Source: Bacteroidales bacterium UBA1680
GTDB lineage: Bacteria > Bacteroidota > Bacteroidia > Bacteroidales > UBA932
NCBI GenBank assembly: GCA_002320605.1
Contig: DCKG01000017.1
Location: 62,391 to 126,390 of the forward strand
Reading direction: 5' to 3'
DNA length: 64,000 nt
Made by a program: the position numbers and the translations under genes. The notes below the pieces were generated by a model, which ran no database searches, was not told the origin of the DNA, and saw nothing but the letters and a program-made list of their open reading frames with translations. Shown here piece after piece: positions 43,201 to 51,636 of this stretch (its first letter is position 1; every line of letters starts with the position of its first letter).

Positions 43201-45780
43201 GACGTATGATGAATACGGAGAATAGCTCATCGTCGTGCTATTGAAACTAGTATTTCCGCCTGGCTCTGCCACCGTCGTCAAGATATTCGCGGAAAGCATT
43301 CCTGGGGCATCCTGGGCTGCGGGCATTTCAACCAAGGCGCTCAGGTGCCCGTCGCTATCGAGATTGCTGCTGATTATTTCATGCTCGCTCTTTTTGAAGC
43401 TAGAAGCAGGATTTGTGAATATGTATTCTTTGAAGCCCTCGAAGCTGGTGCCAGTGCTGCGCAAGGTCATAGTGACTTTTGCGTCGAGTCCAGCCGCCGC
43501 AGGCCCTGTGAGCCAGTTGGCATCTAAGCTGATCGGCACCTTCTGACCACCGTCTATAGTCTTTCCGTCCCCGATTTTCATGGCAATCTTCAGGCGGTTA
43601 GGCTTTATGCTTTCTATTCTCAAAGACTTATGGAAAGTCGCTCCGCCGACCTTGAAATACGCATTCCACAAGCCCGTAGGGTCTTCGTTTTTAGTCGGAA
43701 TGTTGAATACGTAGAATCCGTTCATCCCATCCCCGTTCACGATTTTGTTGTAGAACTGCCCCTGAGGGTTGTAAAGTTCCATAACGACCGGATGGCTGTC
43801 AGGGATGTTCTTGTCTTTGTCTTGCAGTATCATCGATACGTGAAGCGTGTCGCCAGGCCTCCATACGCCCCTTTCTCCATAAATAAAGGCTTTCAGGCCT
43901 TTCTCCAGTGTTTTCCCACCAACATCGAACCTGCTAGTGGAGCATTCTGTGCCTTCGGTCACCTTCAGGTAGCTGGTGGCTCCGCTTCGCTTCGCTACGA
44001 CTACGAACGGCTTGGCAGAAAGCTTTATCTCTGCCATTCCGTCAGTGCCGCTTTTCGCATTCCCTATCTCTTTCAGCTGGTAGCTGTAGACATAAAGCTC
44101 GGAATTGAACACAGGCTTCGCCGTTAAAATGTCACTTACGCTCACCCAGATGCGGTCTCCGCCAGAGTATTTGGCGATTATGCCAAGATTCGAGGATAAA
44201 AGGTTTATGGCAGGGAAGCGGCTTTCTTCCATATAGTATGATGGTTTCTCCGGATTGTCCTGATCCTTCCAGTTATATTTGCTCCAATCGAAGAAGTCCT
44301 CGTAATAATAAGGATTAGGCTCATCCCACTCTTCGTCATCTTCTTCTGATATGCTCACCGTAGATATGTCCACGACGTCATTCTGAGGCATGCCGCTCTT
44401 AAAGTCATCGCTACTCCCGTATAATGAATATTCCTGCTTGAAAGACAGCCTGATTCTGTAAATTGCCCCAGCCTCTTGCTTGAACAGCCTGGAGAGGTCG
44501 ACGCTGAAGTCCTGCCACTTATGCAGGTTTTTCGACGGATCGGAATCCAGTCTCAGGCACCTCTTGTAGATCAGTCTTCCATAACGCCTTAACGAATTCG
44601 AACCGTCAAGTTCGTTATCTTGCAAGAAATTCAGCACATTGTCTTCGTAAATCTGAATCACGCTTATGTCCACGGCATTCAGGTTAACGGCCTTGAATGG
44701 CAGTAGCAGTTCTTTGGAATTCGGCAGGACTGATCCCTTTATGGAAAGCTCCAAGGCTGGTTTTTCTTGGGTAGGCGCAAAATCTTTTGAATAGGCCTTA
44801 TTCAGTAGCGCTCCGGCACTTGACTTAACGTTCTGATTGATGTTCAATATCACGCTTGCATCCTCCGCCCCTTCGAAAAATACCCTGGCGTGGTTATTCT
44901 CTATCTGCATCATGTACCCTTCAGTGTTGTCCAGGGTGATCAGCCCTGTGTAATCTGATGATTCGGCCAATGCTTCCGAGAAGAACACGTCTATGTAATG
45001 TTTCGAAACGTCAACTCGTTCAGCATTAATGATTTTGAATACTCCAGACGCTGGCACGCTTATCTCGAATTTCGAGTCAGTGACGAATCCGGTGTCCGCC
45101 GGCTTCATATTCAGTTTCAGCGTCCTGTCATCTTTCCCTCTCTTCAAGCCAAGGATCTCGAAATGGAAATGCGTCAGGTCATTAGCCATGGTTACGTTCA
45201 GCTCCGCAGAATTGTCTGGATAGCTGAATTCTATCATTTCCTTCACTTTCTCCAGAGGAAGTTCTTCGGTAAGGGATATGCTGCCTTCTACGCTCGCCGC
45301 TTCTGGGGAAGCGGCTGTTATAGTCATATTATCCAGGCTCATCACAGCCTCTTTTATGGCGACCATGAAAGAGAATGTGAATTTTTTGTATTTCCTATTG
45401 CTCAGCTTGCGGATTTTGTCCAGCCTGAGACTCGCCTTGTAGGCTTGGCCGGATTTCAGCGCGCCGTTCTCTGGTATGAATTCTATTACCTTAGGCGTGA
45501 GCCATCTGGCGGTGCCTTTTATATTCGGAGAGAATGTCAGGACCCCATTCTTGACGTCAGAGCCGGCAGTCACGTCTGGTGCGTCAGAAGTTAGTTCGAC
45601 CTTGATGGTAGTCTTGTCGGAAATCATTCCGCTAGTATATGCCTTGATGAAAGTTGCAAACTCGGTGCTTTGCCCTTTCGATCTCCCGAACTTACTGCAA
45701 CCTGAAGTTGCTGCCATTGAGAGAACAATGGCTATGACAAGGGTTGCCCTGGTTAGGGTTTTCATAAAAGTGTTCTTCAT
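40228..45780 (-). CDS. Bacterial alpha-2-macroglobulin family lipoprotein (YfhM-like)
   Basis: 1850 residues from the ATG at 45780, chosen because MKNTFMKTLTRATLVIAIVL then SMAATSGC gives a lipoprotein signal; the longer ORF adds nine residues. A string of MG beta domains (GERGVWRPGDTLHVSMILQDKD is the typical MG2 block) is followed by the A2M bait and MG7-like region. The thioester motif CTEQ has Cys at residue 1408 in YDCTEQLASKGISLLGI, then the alpha/alpha toroid (ADGGFAYWPG) and a C-terminal receptor-like beta domain. Such proteins trap attacking proteases in the periplasm through the thioester, guarding the envelope while PBP1C repairs it. It is translationally coupled to pbpC (ATGA). 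Confidence 0.93.
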   Translation of the reverse strand: MKNTFMKTLTRATLVIAIVLSMAATSGCSKFGRSKGQSTEFATFIKAYTSGMISDKTTIKVELTSDAPDVTAGSDVKNGVLTFSPNIKGTARWLTPKVIEFIPENGALKSGQAYKASLRLDKIRKLSNRKYKKFTFSFMVAIKEAVMSLDNMTITAASPEAASVEGSISLTEELPLEKVKEMIEFSYPDNSAELNVTMANDLTHFHFEILGLKRGKDDRTLKLNMKPADTGFVTDSKFEISVPASGVFKIINAERVDVSKHYIDVFFSEALAESSDYTGLITLDNTEGYMMQIENNHARVFFEGAEDASVILNINQNVKSSAGALLNKAYSKDFAPTQEKPALELSIKGSVLPNSKELLLPFKAVNLNAVDISVIQIYEDNVLNFLQDNELDGSNSLRRYGRLIYKRCLRLDSDPSKNLHKWQDFSVDLSRLFKQEAGAIYRIRLSFKQEYSLYGSSDDFKSGMPQNDVVDISTVSISEEDDEEWDEPNPYYYEDFFDWSKYNWKDQDNPEKPSYYMEESRFPAINLLSSNLGIIAKYSGGDRIWVSVSDILTAKPVFNSELYVYSYQLKEIGNAKSGTDGMAEIKLSAKPFVVVAKRSGATSYLKVTEGTECSTSRFDVGGKTLEKGLKAFIYGERGVWRPGDTLHVSMILQDKDKNIPDSHPVVMELYNPQGQFYNKIVNGDGMNGFYVFNIPTKNEDPTGLWNAYFKVGGATFHKSLRIESIKPNRLKIAMKIGDGKTIDGGQKVPISLDANWLTGPAAAGLDAKVTMTLRSTGTSFEGFKEYIFTNPASSFKKSEHEIISSNLDSDGHLSALVEMPAAQDAPGMLSANILTTVAEPGGNTSFNSTTMSYSPYSSYVGMKFPKSKAHYLETDKDYSIGVAVVDRNGKRISGENIEYSVYKMKWSWWWESRSEEFDSYANGTNAKPLSSGTLTSSANGDAIIPFKIDYPEWGRYLVIAKDVVSGHVTGGYLYVDWPESLGRSTKTDPTALSMLTFSTDKDNYDVGETALIYIPAASAGQTLVSIENSTTVLSREWVKNSSGGVTYKLKVRPEMAPNCYIHLTMVQPHERDDNDLPIRLYGIKPIFVNNPASHLEPVINMPDVLRPEEEFTMKVSEKNHKAMTYTIAIVDEGLLDLTAFKTPDPWNSMYEKEVLGVKTWDLYDDVIGAFSGRFSPMFSIGGDESMPVGSRKDNRFNPVVKFLGPFSLQSGTATHKIWLPMYVGSVRTMVIAGKDGAYGKAEKTTPVKSPLMVVPTLPRTLSTNEVVVLPVNVFALENGVKDVTVSVKAEGPVKVAGNSQSNIQFKSTGDQLVRFSLLTTGIGQAEITVYANGNGHKASETISIHVGNPNPATISSTTIALNGGASNTLSFAPFKPSEDEWAVLELSSMPTIDYKGIYSFFKHYEYDCTEQLASKGISLLGIREHLDEHSRLDADETIKNVILKLYSRQLADGGFAYWPGYAKSNDWVSSMAGIFLIEALQNGFPVSRGVLASWARYQKKAVQNYRTEDTNSYSDLSQAYRLYALALIGQPESGTMNRLKEKETLSNTAAWMLSAAYSLSGKKNIAQEIISNIKNETDAWSRNDWTYGSMLRNKAISVEALTLADEIQEAYEMAQEVSKGLSSYYSTQEAAFATHAMAKLAKKAISGTLSAELTQGNGSPETISGTSGYYEKELDAQSGSVKLKNLSEGEIFATLVTSAYPSAGEKIPAKSNGLSISVRYVSEDGKTLEPSEIVQGTEFLSIVSVTNTSGNTDCYNVALSEKIPSGWEIFNDRLLGTTSDESAPWTYRDIRDDRVNWFFDLGKGATKTFRIKLQAAYEGEFNLPAIKCEAMYDRDFSANTASGTAKVIRK

Positions 45781-45826
45781 ATTATGATATTTTTCAAATT
45801 TAGGCAATTGCTTTGGAATTACAAGG

Positions 45827-45869
45827 TGTCATTTTTGAGTCTTTGGTGACAAATTGTCATATTTGACCT
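45827..45869. promoter_or_regulatory. Direct and inverted repeats upstream of groESL
   Basis: TGTCATTTTTGAG (45827-45839) and TGTCATATTTGAC (45855-45867) are direct repeats with 11 of 13 matches, 28 bp apart. The second overlaps a perfect palindrome TGACAA-A-TTGTCA (45848-45860). The CIRCE sequence of HrcA-regulated groESL operons is absent. A heat-shock operator role is inference. Confidence 0.4.
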
Positions 45870-45952
45870 AATGGCATAGCCTTTGATTTTTGGTCTGAGG
45901 ACTTAGAGTAATCTAGGGCTAGACGTAAAATTAATTTTTAAATTCTAATATC

Positions 45953-46219
45953 ATGATTAAACCATTAGCAGACAGAGTTCTGATTCAGCCTAAGGAGGCT
46001 GAGACCAAGACAGCTGCAGGAATTTATATTCCTGACACAGCGAAAGAGAAACCTCAAGAAGGAGAAGTTTTGGCAGTGGGCCCTGGAAAAAAGGACGAGC
46101 CTATGGAAGTCAAGAAGGGTGACACTGTTCTTTATGGCAAATATGCGGGTACAGAGGTTACTGTCGATGACAAGAAATATCTAATAGTTAGGCAGTCAGA
46201 CATTCTGGCTATTCTTTAA
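45953..46219 (+). CDS. groES: Co-chaperonin GroES
   Basis: 88 residues. It caps the GroEL cavity as a heptamer. Signature IKPLADRVLIQPKEAETKTAAGIYIPDTAKEKPQEGEVLAVGPGK with the mobile loop ETKTAAGIYIPD, then VLYGKYAGTEVTVDDKKYLIVRQSDILAIL. The length and order are typical for Bacteroidetes. It lies 20 nt upstream of groEL in the usual two-gene operon. It is divergent from the alpha-2-macroglobulin gene. Confidence 0.98.
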   Translation: MIKPLADRVLIQPKEAETKTAAGIYIPDTAKEKPQEGEVLAVGPGKKDEPMEVKKGDTVLYGKYAGTEVTVDDKKYLIVRQSDILAIL

Positions 46220-46239
46220 TGAATATGGAGGATTGAATT

Positions 46240-47862
46240 ATGGCAAAAGAAATTAAATTTGATACAGACGTTCGCTCTTTGATGAAAGAGGGCGCAGACG
46301 CTCTAGCAAATGCAGTGAAGGTTACTCTTGGACCTAAGGGGCGCAATGTAGTGATCGATAAGAAATATGGAGCTCCTCAGGTAACTAAAGATGGTGTTAC
46401 CGTCGCTAAGGAAATTGAGCTTGAGAATAGGTACCAGAATATGGGTGCCCAGATGGTTAGGGAAGTTGCTTCGAAGACTAACGAGCAGGCTGGCGATGGC
46501 ACTACTACTGCCACGGTTCTTGCTCAGGCTATCATCAATGTTGGCTTGAAGAATGTTACCGCTGGAGCTAACCCTATGGATCTTAAGAGAGGAATCGACA
46601 AGGCAGTTGATGCCGTAGTTGAGAATCTTAAGAAACAGAGCAAGAAAGTTGGACGCGACTACTCCAAGATCGAACAAGTCGCTACTGTTTCTGCCAATAA
46701 CGATAATACTATCGGTAAGCTGATTGCTGATGCAATGTCGAAAGTAAAAGGCGACGGCGTGATTACTGTCGAGGAAGCTAAAGGTACCGATACTGAGGTT
46801 AAGGTCGTTGAAGGAATGCAGTTCGACAGAGGCTACATTTCTCCTTATTTCATGACCAATGGCGACAAGATGGAGGCTGTCCTTGATGATGCTTCTATTC
46901 TTATTACGGATAAGAAGATTTCCGCAATGAAGGATCTACTTCCTATCCTCGAGCCTATCGCTCGTGATGGCAAGTCTTTGCTTATTATTGCCGAAGATGT
47001 TGATGGTGAAGCTCTTACTACTCTTGTAGTAAATAAACTGCGTGGCACTTTGAAGATTGCTGCCGTTAAGGCTCCTGGCTTCGGTGACCGTCGTAAGGAA
47101 ATGCTTCAGGACATCGCTACGCTTACCGGCGCGACAGTTATTTCTGAGGAAAGGGGCTTCACTCTTGAAAATGCTACTCCTGAGATGCTTGGTAAGGCTG
47201 AAAAGGTTACTATCACTAAAGACAACACTACGATCGTCGGCGGTGCTGGCGTTAAGCAGGACATAGCTGACAGAGTCGCTCAGATCCGCAAGCAGATTGA
47301 GACCACTACTTCAGATTATGATAAGGAGAAACTCCAGGAAAGGCTTGGAAAACTTGCCGGCGGCGTTGCAGTGCTGTATGTAGGCGCTGGCTCCGAGATT
47401 GAGATGAAGGAGAAGAAGGACAGGGTAGAAGATGCGCTCAACGCTACTCGTGCCGCTGTCGAGGAAGGCTATCTGCCAGGTGGTGGCACCGCATACGTTC
47501 GCGCTGCTGATGCTCTGAAGACTCTCAAGGGCGACAATGAGGACGAGAACACCGGTATCAACATCGTGGCTCGTTCAATCGAGGAGCCTCTGCGTCAGAT
47601 TGCCGAGAACGCTGGCGTCGAGGGAAGCGTTGTCATCCAGAAGATTCGCGAAGGCAAAGGTGACTTCGGCTACAATGCTCGCACAGACGAATATGTGAAT
47701 ATGTTCGAGGCTGGTGTCATTGATCCTACGAAGGTTACCCGCGTTGCCCTTCAGAACGCTGCCTCTGTAGCTGGCATGTTCCTGACCACCGAGTGTGGCG
47801 TCGTGGACATCCCAGAGAAGACTCCGGCGGCACCAGTGCCCCAGGGCGGCGACATGATGTAA
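46240..47862 (+). CDS. groEL: Chaperonin GroEL
   Basis: 540 residues. ATP-driven folding cage of two heptamer rings. Diagnostic motifs are VTLGPKGRNVVIDKKYGAPQVTKDGVTVAKEIEL, GDGTTTATVLAQAI (nucleotide site), YISPYFMTN, DRKEMLQDIATLTGA and EEGYLPGGGTAYVRA. The C-terminus ends EKTPAAPVPQGGDMM, without the longer GGM repeats of E. coli. Codon use is more biased than in neighbouring genes, with frequent GCT, GTT and CTT, as expected for high expression. A strong terminator follows. Confidence 0.98.
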   Translation: MAKEIKFDTDVRSLMKEGADALANAVKVTLGPKGRNVVIDKKYGAPQVTKDGVTVAKEIELENRYQNMGAQMVREVASKTNEQAGDGTTTATVLAQAIINVGLKNVTAGANPMDLKRGIDKAVDAVVENLKKQSKKVGRDYSKIEQVATVSANNDNTIGKLIADAMSKVKGDGVITVEEAKGTDTEVKVVEGMQFDRGYISPYFMTNGDKMEAVLDDASILITDKKISAMKDLLPILEPIARDGKSLLIIAEDVDGEALTTLVVNKLRGTLKIAAVKAPGFGDRRKEMLQDIATLTGATVISEERGFTLENATPEMLGKAEKVTITKDNTTIVGGAGVKQDIADRVAQIRKQIETTTSDYDKEKLQERLGKLAGGVAVLYVGAGSEIEMKEKKDRVEDALNATRAAVEEGYLPGGGTAYVRAADALKTLKGDNEDENTGINIVARSIEEPLRQIAENAGVEGSVVIQKIREGKGDFGYNARTDEYVNMFEAGVIDPTKVTRVALQNAASVAGMFLTTECGVVDIPEKTPAAPVPQGGDMM

Positions 47863-47887
47863 GCAGACATATTGCTGAATAAGAGTT

Positions 47888-47918
47888 AGGACGGCCCACG
47901 TGACCGTCCTTTTTTTTG
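47888..47918 (+). terminator. Rho-independent terminator of groESL
   Basis: AGGACGG (47888-47894) pairs with CCGTCCT (47104-numbered region 47904-47910) around CCCACGTGA. It is followed by seven T residues. Confidence 0.9.
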
Positions 47919-47976
47919 TTCGCCCGGCATTAAGGGTGTGCGAGCCCCCAAACCGCCCTGATAGTGGGAAGGTTAC

Positions 47977-48028
47977 TTCGTTCCAAGGTAATGACATATA
48001 TTTTTTAACGTAGGGTTTTTGAACTGAA
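47977..48028 (+). repeat. Interspersed repeat, copy 3 of 3
   Basis: TTCGTTCCAAGGTAATGACA and then TTTTTTAACGTAGGGTTTTTGAACTGAAC align with the minus-strand copy at 7771-7824. Here the element supplies the TTTG that lies in the -33 region of the following SusC gene. Confidence 0.5.
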
Positions 48029-48046
48029 CATTTATCACTATATTTG
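48018..48046 (+). promoter_or_regulatory. Promoter of the second SusC/SusD locus
   Basis: TTTG (48018-48021) and TATATTTG (48039-48046, exact TAnnTTTG) are separated by 17 nt, slightly short of the usual 19-21. The leader would be about 30 nt. Confidence 0.45.
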
Positions 48047-48080
48047 TAAAACGTTTTAACTAATTCGTCTTAATATTATC

Positions 48081-48482
48081 ATGAATTATTTTAACACATT
48101 GCTAATCAGGCCTTACGGAAAGTTTGTCATGCGGTTTTGCGCATCGATAATATTCTTGTCTCTTGATTTATTTTTATTTGTTCATGCTAGCGAAGAGTCT
48201 CCTGCGGCAAATGCCGAGACTCATCATGCCTCTGCTGTGGCCGAATTATCTGCTCAACAGAGATCTGTCATTAAAGGAAAAGTCGTTGACAAATCTGGGC
48301 TGCCGGTAATAGGCGCAAGCGTTTTCCAAAGCGGCGCTAGAAATGGGACAATTACCGATTCTGATGGAAATTTCAGCATTGGCGTTCCATCTGGAGCCAT
48401 ATTAAAAATATCCTGCATAGGATATAAAGATTTGGAGATTGAAGCTACGAATCCAATGTCGGTCATCCTAGAGGATGATTGA
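48081..48482 (+). CDS. N-terminal fragment of SusC-like receptor (signal peptide and regulatory-like domain)
   Basis: 133 residues. It has a signal peptide (FVMRFCASIIFLSLDLFLFVHA) and one carboxypeptidase-regulatory-like beta-sandwich (IKGKVVDKSGLPVIGASVFQ, NGTITDSDGNFSIGVPSGAILKISCIGYKDLEIEA). The frame ends at TGA exactly where intact SusC proteins run on through an acidic stretch into the EVVVVGYG start of the plug. On its own it would be exported but could form no channel. It is preceded by its own promoter and by the terminator of groESL. Confidence 0.7.
   Translation: MNYFNTLLIRPYGKFVMRFCASIIFLSLDLFLFVHASEESPAANAETHHASAVAELSAQQRSVIKGKVVDKSGLPVIGASVFQSGARNGTITDSDGNFSIGVPSGAILKISCIGYKDLEIEATNPMSVILEDD
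48480..48482 (+). other. In-frame TGA within the SusC reading frame
   Basis: The sequence GAT-GAT-TGA-GAA-CTT replaces the usual sense codon in the ED-x-ELL linker. One base change (for example from GGA) would restore it. TGA is used as a true stop in other genes here, such as hisH and tmk, so the code is standard. Confidence 0.8.
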
Positions 48483-48497
48483 GAACTTCTGAATGAA

Positions 48498-51400
48498 GTG
48501 GTTGTCGTTGGATATGGTTCACAGAAAAGAGCCGACATAACTGGCTCGGTAGCCACCGTCGATGTTGGCAAGACTTTAGACAGCCGTCCGATTCCTGACG
48601 TGGGAAGGGGCTTGCAGGGGGCTGTCGCCGGAATGAATGTCAGAGTTCCTACAGGAGAAGTCGGTTCGGATCCTATCATAAGAATACGTGGGCAGATTGG
48701 GTCGGTGAATGGAGGAAGCTCCCCTCTCATTCTGCTCGACAATGTGGAAATCCCAAGCCTTCAGATGGTTAATCCTGCCGACATCGAATCCATCACTGTG
48801 CTCAAGGATGCCGCTTCGGTAGCGATTTATGGCTCAAAAGCTGCTTTCGGCGTAATTCTCGTCACGACGAAGGATGGAACAAAAGGGCCTAAGATTCGGG
48901 TTACTTACACTGATAACTTCTCGTGGCAGAATGTTGCTAAAAGCATCGATATCGGAGGCATAGATGCACTGCAGTATACTTACGATGCTCAAGTGAACCG
49001 AAAGGCGGCAATGCCAGCCGGAGGTTTCTGGAGGATTAGTGCAGAGAGCCTTCGGAAGGCTAGGGAATGGCAGGATAAGTGGGGCGATGTAGTTAAATGG
49101 AACGACCCTGTTCTATATGGCAGAGATTGGTATTTTGATGGAACCGAAAAGTACGGCTATCGCATTTATGATGGGGTTAAGTCTATGATTCGGAACTGGG
49201 CGCCTTCTCAGCAACATAATTTGTCTGTAACGGGCAAAAATCATGATACGTCTTACAGCATAGGCCTTGGCATGGTTGATCAGAATGGCATGACAAGGAC
49301 AGCGAAGGTGGATGATTTTAAGCGCTACAATGCTTCATTCAGTTTCACTACTGAAGTAAATAAATATTTGACGCTTAGGGCAGGTGCGATGTATTCAGAT
49401 AGGAATAAGCGCTATCCAGGCATAGGCAACTATGCCGCAGACCCTTGGCTCTACCTTTATCGCTGGAGTCCTCTCTTCCCGATCGGCGTGATGGAACGGG
49501 ATCATTACATCCGGGAATCTGCATACGAGATGATGGCTGCAAACACTGATAATCTGCGAAACAGATATTTCCATATCAATCTCGGAGCTACCATTAATTT
49601 CACGGAAGAATGGGATTTGAAATTCGACTACACTTACGACCGGCAGATGACGGAACGGAGGGGGTCGAATGTGCAGTATGAGGCGGCTTTGACGTGGTAT
49701 TCACCAGTTGAGTGGCTCGTAGATGGCCAACGTGTATACGTCGACGACACGGGCCACGCCGTAGATGCTGGTGCCGATGGAGCCATGCCTGCCTATACCT
49801 TCCCTCTTACGAAATACTTCAATTCCAGTGGAGAGCAGGCTACATACGTTAGAGATTATATGTATGTTGCAAATAATAACACTGTCAATGCCTATTCTAC
49901 ATATCATTTAACCCTAGGCAGTGCCGCACAGCATGATTTTAAGTTCATGCTGGGAACGAACATCATAGCAGGAAAGAACAATTCGCTCACTGGAAAGAAA
50001 AATGATTTGCTGGTTCCGACGAATCCTCAATTCAGCCTGGCAACGGGTAATCAGTTCATTGAAGGCTCTAGGGATTGGTCTAGCCGCATAGGATTTTTCG
50101 GACGCGTAAACTATTCTTTCGCCAATAAGTATTTCCTTGAGGCAAACCTCCGTCGCGATGGCTCTCATAAATTCCCGAAAGATCTCAGGTGGAAATGGTT
50201 TCCTGCTTTTTCAGGAGGATGGATCCTCTCGAATGAGTCTTTCATGGAGTCGGTAGAAGAACATTTGAGCTTCGCCAAATTCAGAGCCTCGTGGGGACAG
50301 CTTGGAGACCAGTCAGTGTCTAGCAACCTCTATCGCTCTATATTGACATACGGTCAGACGAGTTGGCTGGACGATTCTGGGAAGATGACATATTTCAGCA
50401 CCCCGAGCTTGGTTGATGCGGACATAACCTGGCAGATGATTCAGACTCTGGATCTGGGATTCGATCTAAGGTTCTTCAAGAATATGATGGGCGTCACATT
50501 CGACTGGTATAGAAGAGACACTAAGGACATGATAATTCCTGGGGAGTCTTTGCCATCTACGTTGGGTGCTAGTGCTCCAAGCGGCAACTACGGTAACCTG
50601 AGGACTAACGGGTGGGAAATCACTTACGATTTCGATTACCGGTTCGCCAATGGACTTGGCATCAATTTCACCGCGAGCCTTTCTGACGCGACAACTAAAA
50701 TCACTAAGGGTGCGGACTGGGCAACTCCTTGGGAGGACAGACTTATCAGCGAAGCCTATTCAACGGGAAGAAGATGGGGGGACATCTACGGTTATGTCAC
50801 TGACAGACTATACCAGAGGGGAGATTTCGTTTATGACTCTTCCGGAAACATTGTCAGGGAAAACGTGATTTTCAGAGGCACCCTTCGCAGCACGAACAAA
50901 CAGACTGCGCAATACCCTGTCTATCAGGTTATTTTCGAGGATGGAAACAATGCCGTCTGCTCCCCTGGTGATGTTAAATTCAAGGATTTGAATGGAGACG
51001 GCTTTATCGATGGCGGTACCGGAACGAATGGGGATCATGGCGACCTTACGGTTATAGGAAACAGCACTCCTCGTTACGAGTACAGTTTCAGAATCGGGGC
51101 AGACTGGAAGGGATTCGACTTTTCTATGTTCTTCCAAGGCATAGGGAAACGCAAGATCTGGGGAGCTGGCCAGCTCGCCATTCCTGGATATTCAGCTAAG
51201 GAAGGCGCTCTGCCTCAAACTTTCACTAAAGATTATTGGTACGAGCATTACGACGCAGAAGGAAATCTGACCGATGCAAACTATGATGCTTTCTATCCTA
51301 GGGCATGGGATCTCGGAGGTGCCAACACGGGCTTCACTATGCAGGTTCAGAGCAAATATCTTCTGAATATGGCTTACCTTCGCCTGAAGAACGTAACGAT

Positions 51401-51629
51401 AGGTTATTCGCTTCCGCAGAGGCTTCTTAGAAAAGTCTTCCTCAATCAGGCCAGAGTTTACGTGTCTTTGGAGAACTTCTGGACATGGGATCATCTAAAG
51501 GGCCTTCCTATTGATCCTGAGGCGATTTCTGGATATTCAATGTTCAGCTCAAGCTACAACTTAGGCCGGACAGGTACAGGAACGCCTGTGTTTAAATCGG
51601 CCTCAGTGGGACTTCAGTTAACTTTCTAA
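48498..51629 (+). CDS. SusC/RagA-family TonB-linked receptor, plug and barrel portion
   Basis: 1043 codons from a GTG that is probably not a natural start; it lacks a signal peptide. The plug is intact (VVVVGYGSQKRADITGSVATVDVGKTL, LILLDNVEIPSLQMVNPADIESITVLKDAASVAIYGSKAAFGVILVTTKDG). The whole beta barrel is also intact, down to the C-terminal aromatic strand ending SVGLQLTF. The absence of other stops or frameshifts over 3.1 kb suggests a very recent mutation, a sequencing error, or readthrough. The SusD gene starts 7 nt after the stop. If functional, it would import the glycan handled by the downstream GHL10 hydrolase. Confidence 0.88.
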   Translation: MVVVGYGSQKRADITGSVATVDVGKTLDSRPIPDVGRGLQGAVAGMNVRVPTGEVGSDPIIRIRGQIGSVNGGSSPLILLDNVEIPSLQMVNPADIESITVLKDAASVAIYGSKAAFGVILVTTKDGTKGPKIRVTYTDNFSWQNVAKSIDIGGIDALQYTYDAQVNRKAAMPAGGFWRISAESLRKAREWQDKWGDVVKWNDPVLYGRDWYFDGTEKYGYRIYDGVKSMIRNWAPSQQHNLSVTGKNHDTSYSIGLGMVDQNGMTRTAKVDDFKRYNASFSFTTEVNKYLTLRAGAMYSDRNKRYPGIGNYAADPWLYLYRWSPLFPIGVMERDHYIRESAYEMMAANTDNLRNRYFHINLGATINFTEEWDLKFDYTYDRQMTERRGSNVQYEAALTWYSPVEWLVDGQRVYVDDTGHAVDAGADGAMPAYTFPLTKYFNSSGEQATYVRDYMYVANNNTVNAYSTYHLTLGSAAQHDFKFMLGTNIIAGKNNSLTGKKNDLLVPTNPQFSLATGNQFIEGSRDWSSRIGFFGRVNYSFANKYFLEANLRRDGSHKFPKDLRWKWFPAFSGGWILSNESFMESVEEHLSFAKFRASWGQLGDQSVSSNLYRSILTYGQTSWLDDSGKMTYFSTPSLVDADITWQMIQTLDLGFDLRFFKNMMGVTFDWYRRDTKDMIIPGESLPSTLGASAPSGNYGNLRTNGWEITYDFDYRFANGLGINFTASLSDATTKITKGADWATPWEDRLISEAYSTGRRWGDIYGYVTDRLYQRGDFVYDSSGNIVRENVIFRGTLRSTNKQTAQYPVYQVIFEDGNNAVCSPGDVKFKDLNGDGFIDGGTGTNGDHGDLTVIGNSTPRYEYSFRIGADWKGFDFSMFFQGIGKRKIWGAGQLAIPGYSAKEGALPQTFTKDYWYEHYDAEGNLTDANYDAFYPRAWDLGGANTGFTMQVQSKYLLNMAYLRLKNVTIGYSLPQRLLRKVFLNQARVYVSLENFWTWDHLKGLPIDPEAISGYSMFSSSYNLGRTGTGTPVFKSASVGLQLTF

Positions 51630-51636
51630 CAATCGA

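Larger units (their letters stand above)
48081..51629 (+). pseudogene. SusC-type receptor gene interrupted by an in-frame TGA
   Basis: The 5' fragment (48081-48482) and the main body (48498-51629) are in the same frame, and the protein reads on without gap across the TGA at codon 134 (ILEDD, stop, ELLNEVVVVGYG). Without the stop it would be a normal receptor of 1182 residues. No indel is needed to join the parts. Confidence 0.75.

Noticed and set aside
45781..45952. CIRCE (HrcA) operator before groES
   Set aside because: I looked for TTAGCACTC-N9-GAGTGCTAA and found no match; only the TGTCAT repeats are present.
48480..48482. Alternative genetic code with TGA as a sense codon
   Set aside because: TGA ends many intact genes here, including tmk, hisG and hisH, at positions that fit known protein lengths. 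Only this one gene would need recoding.
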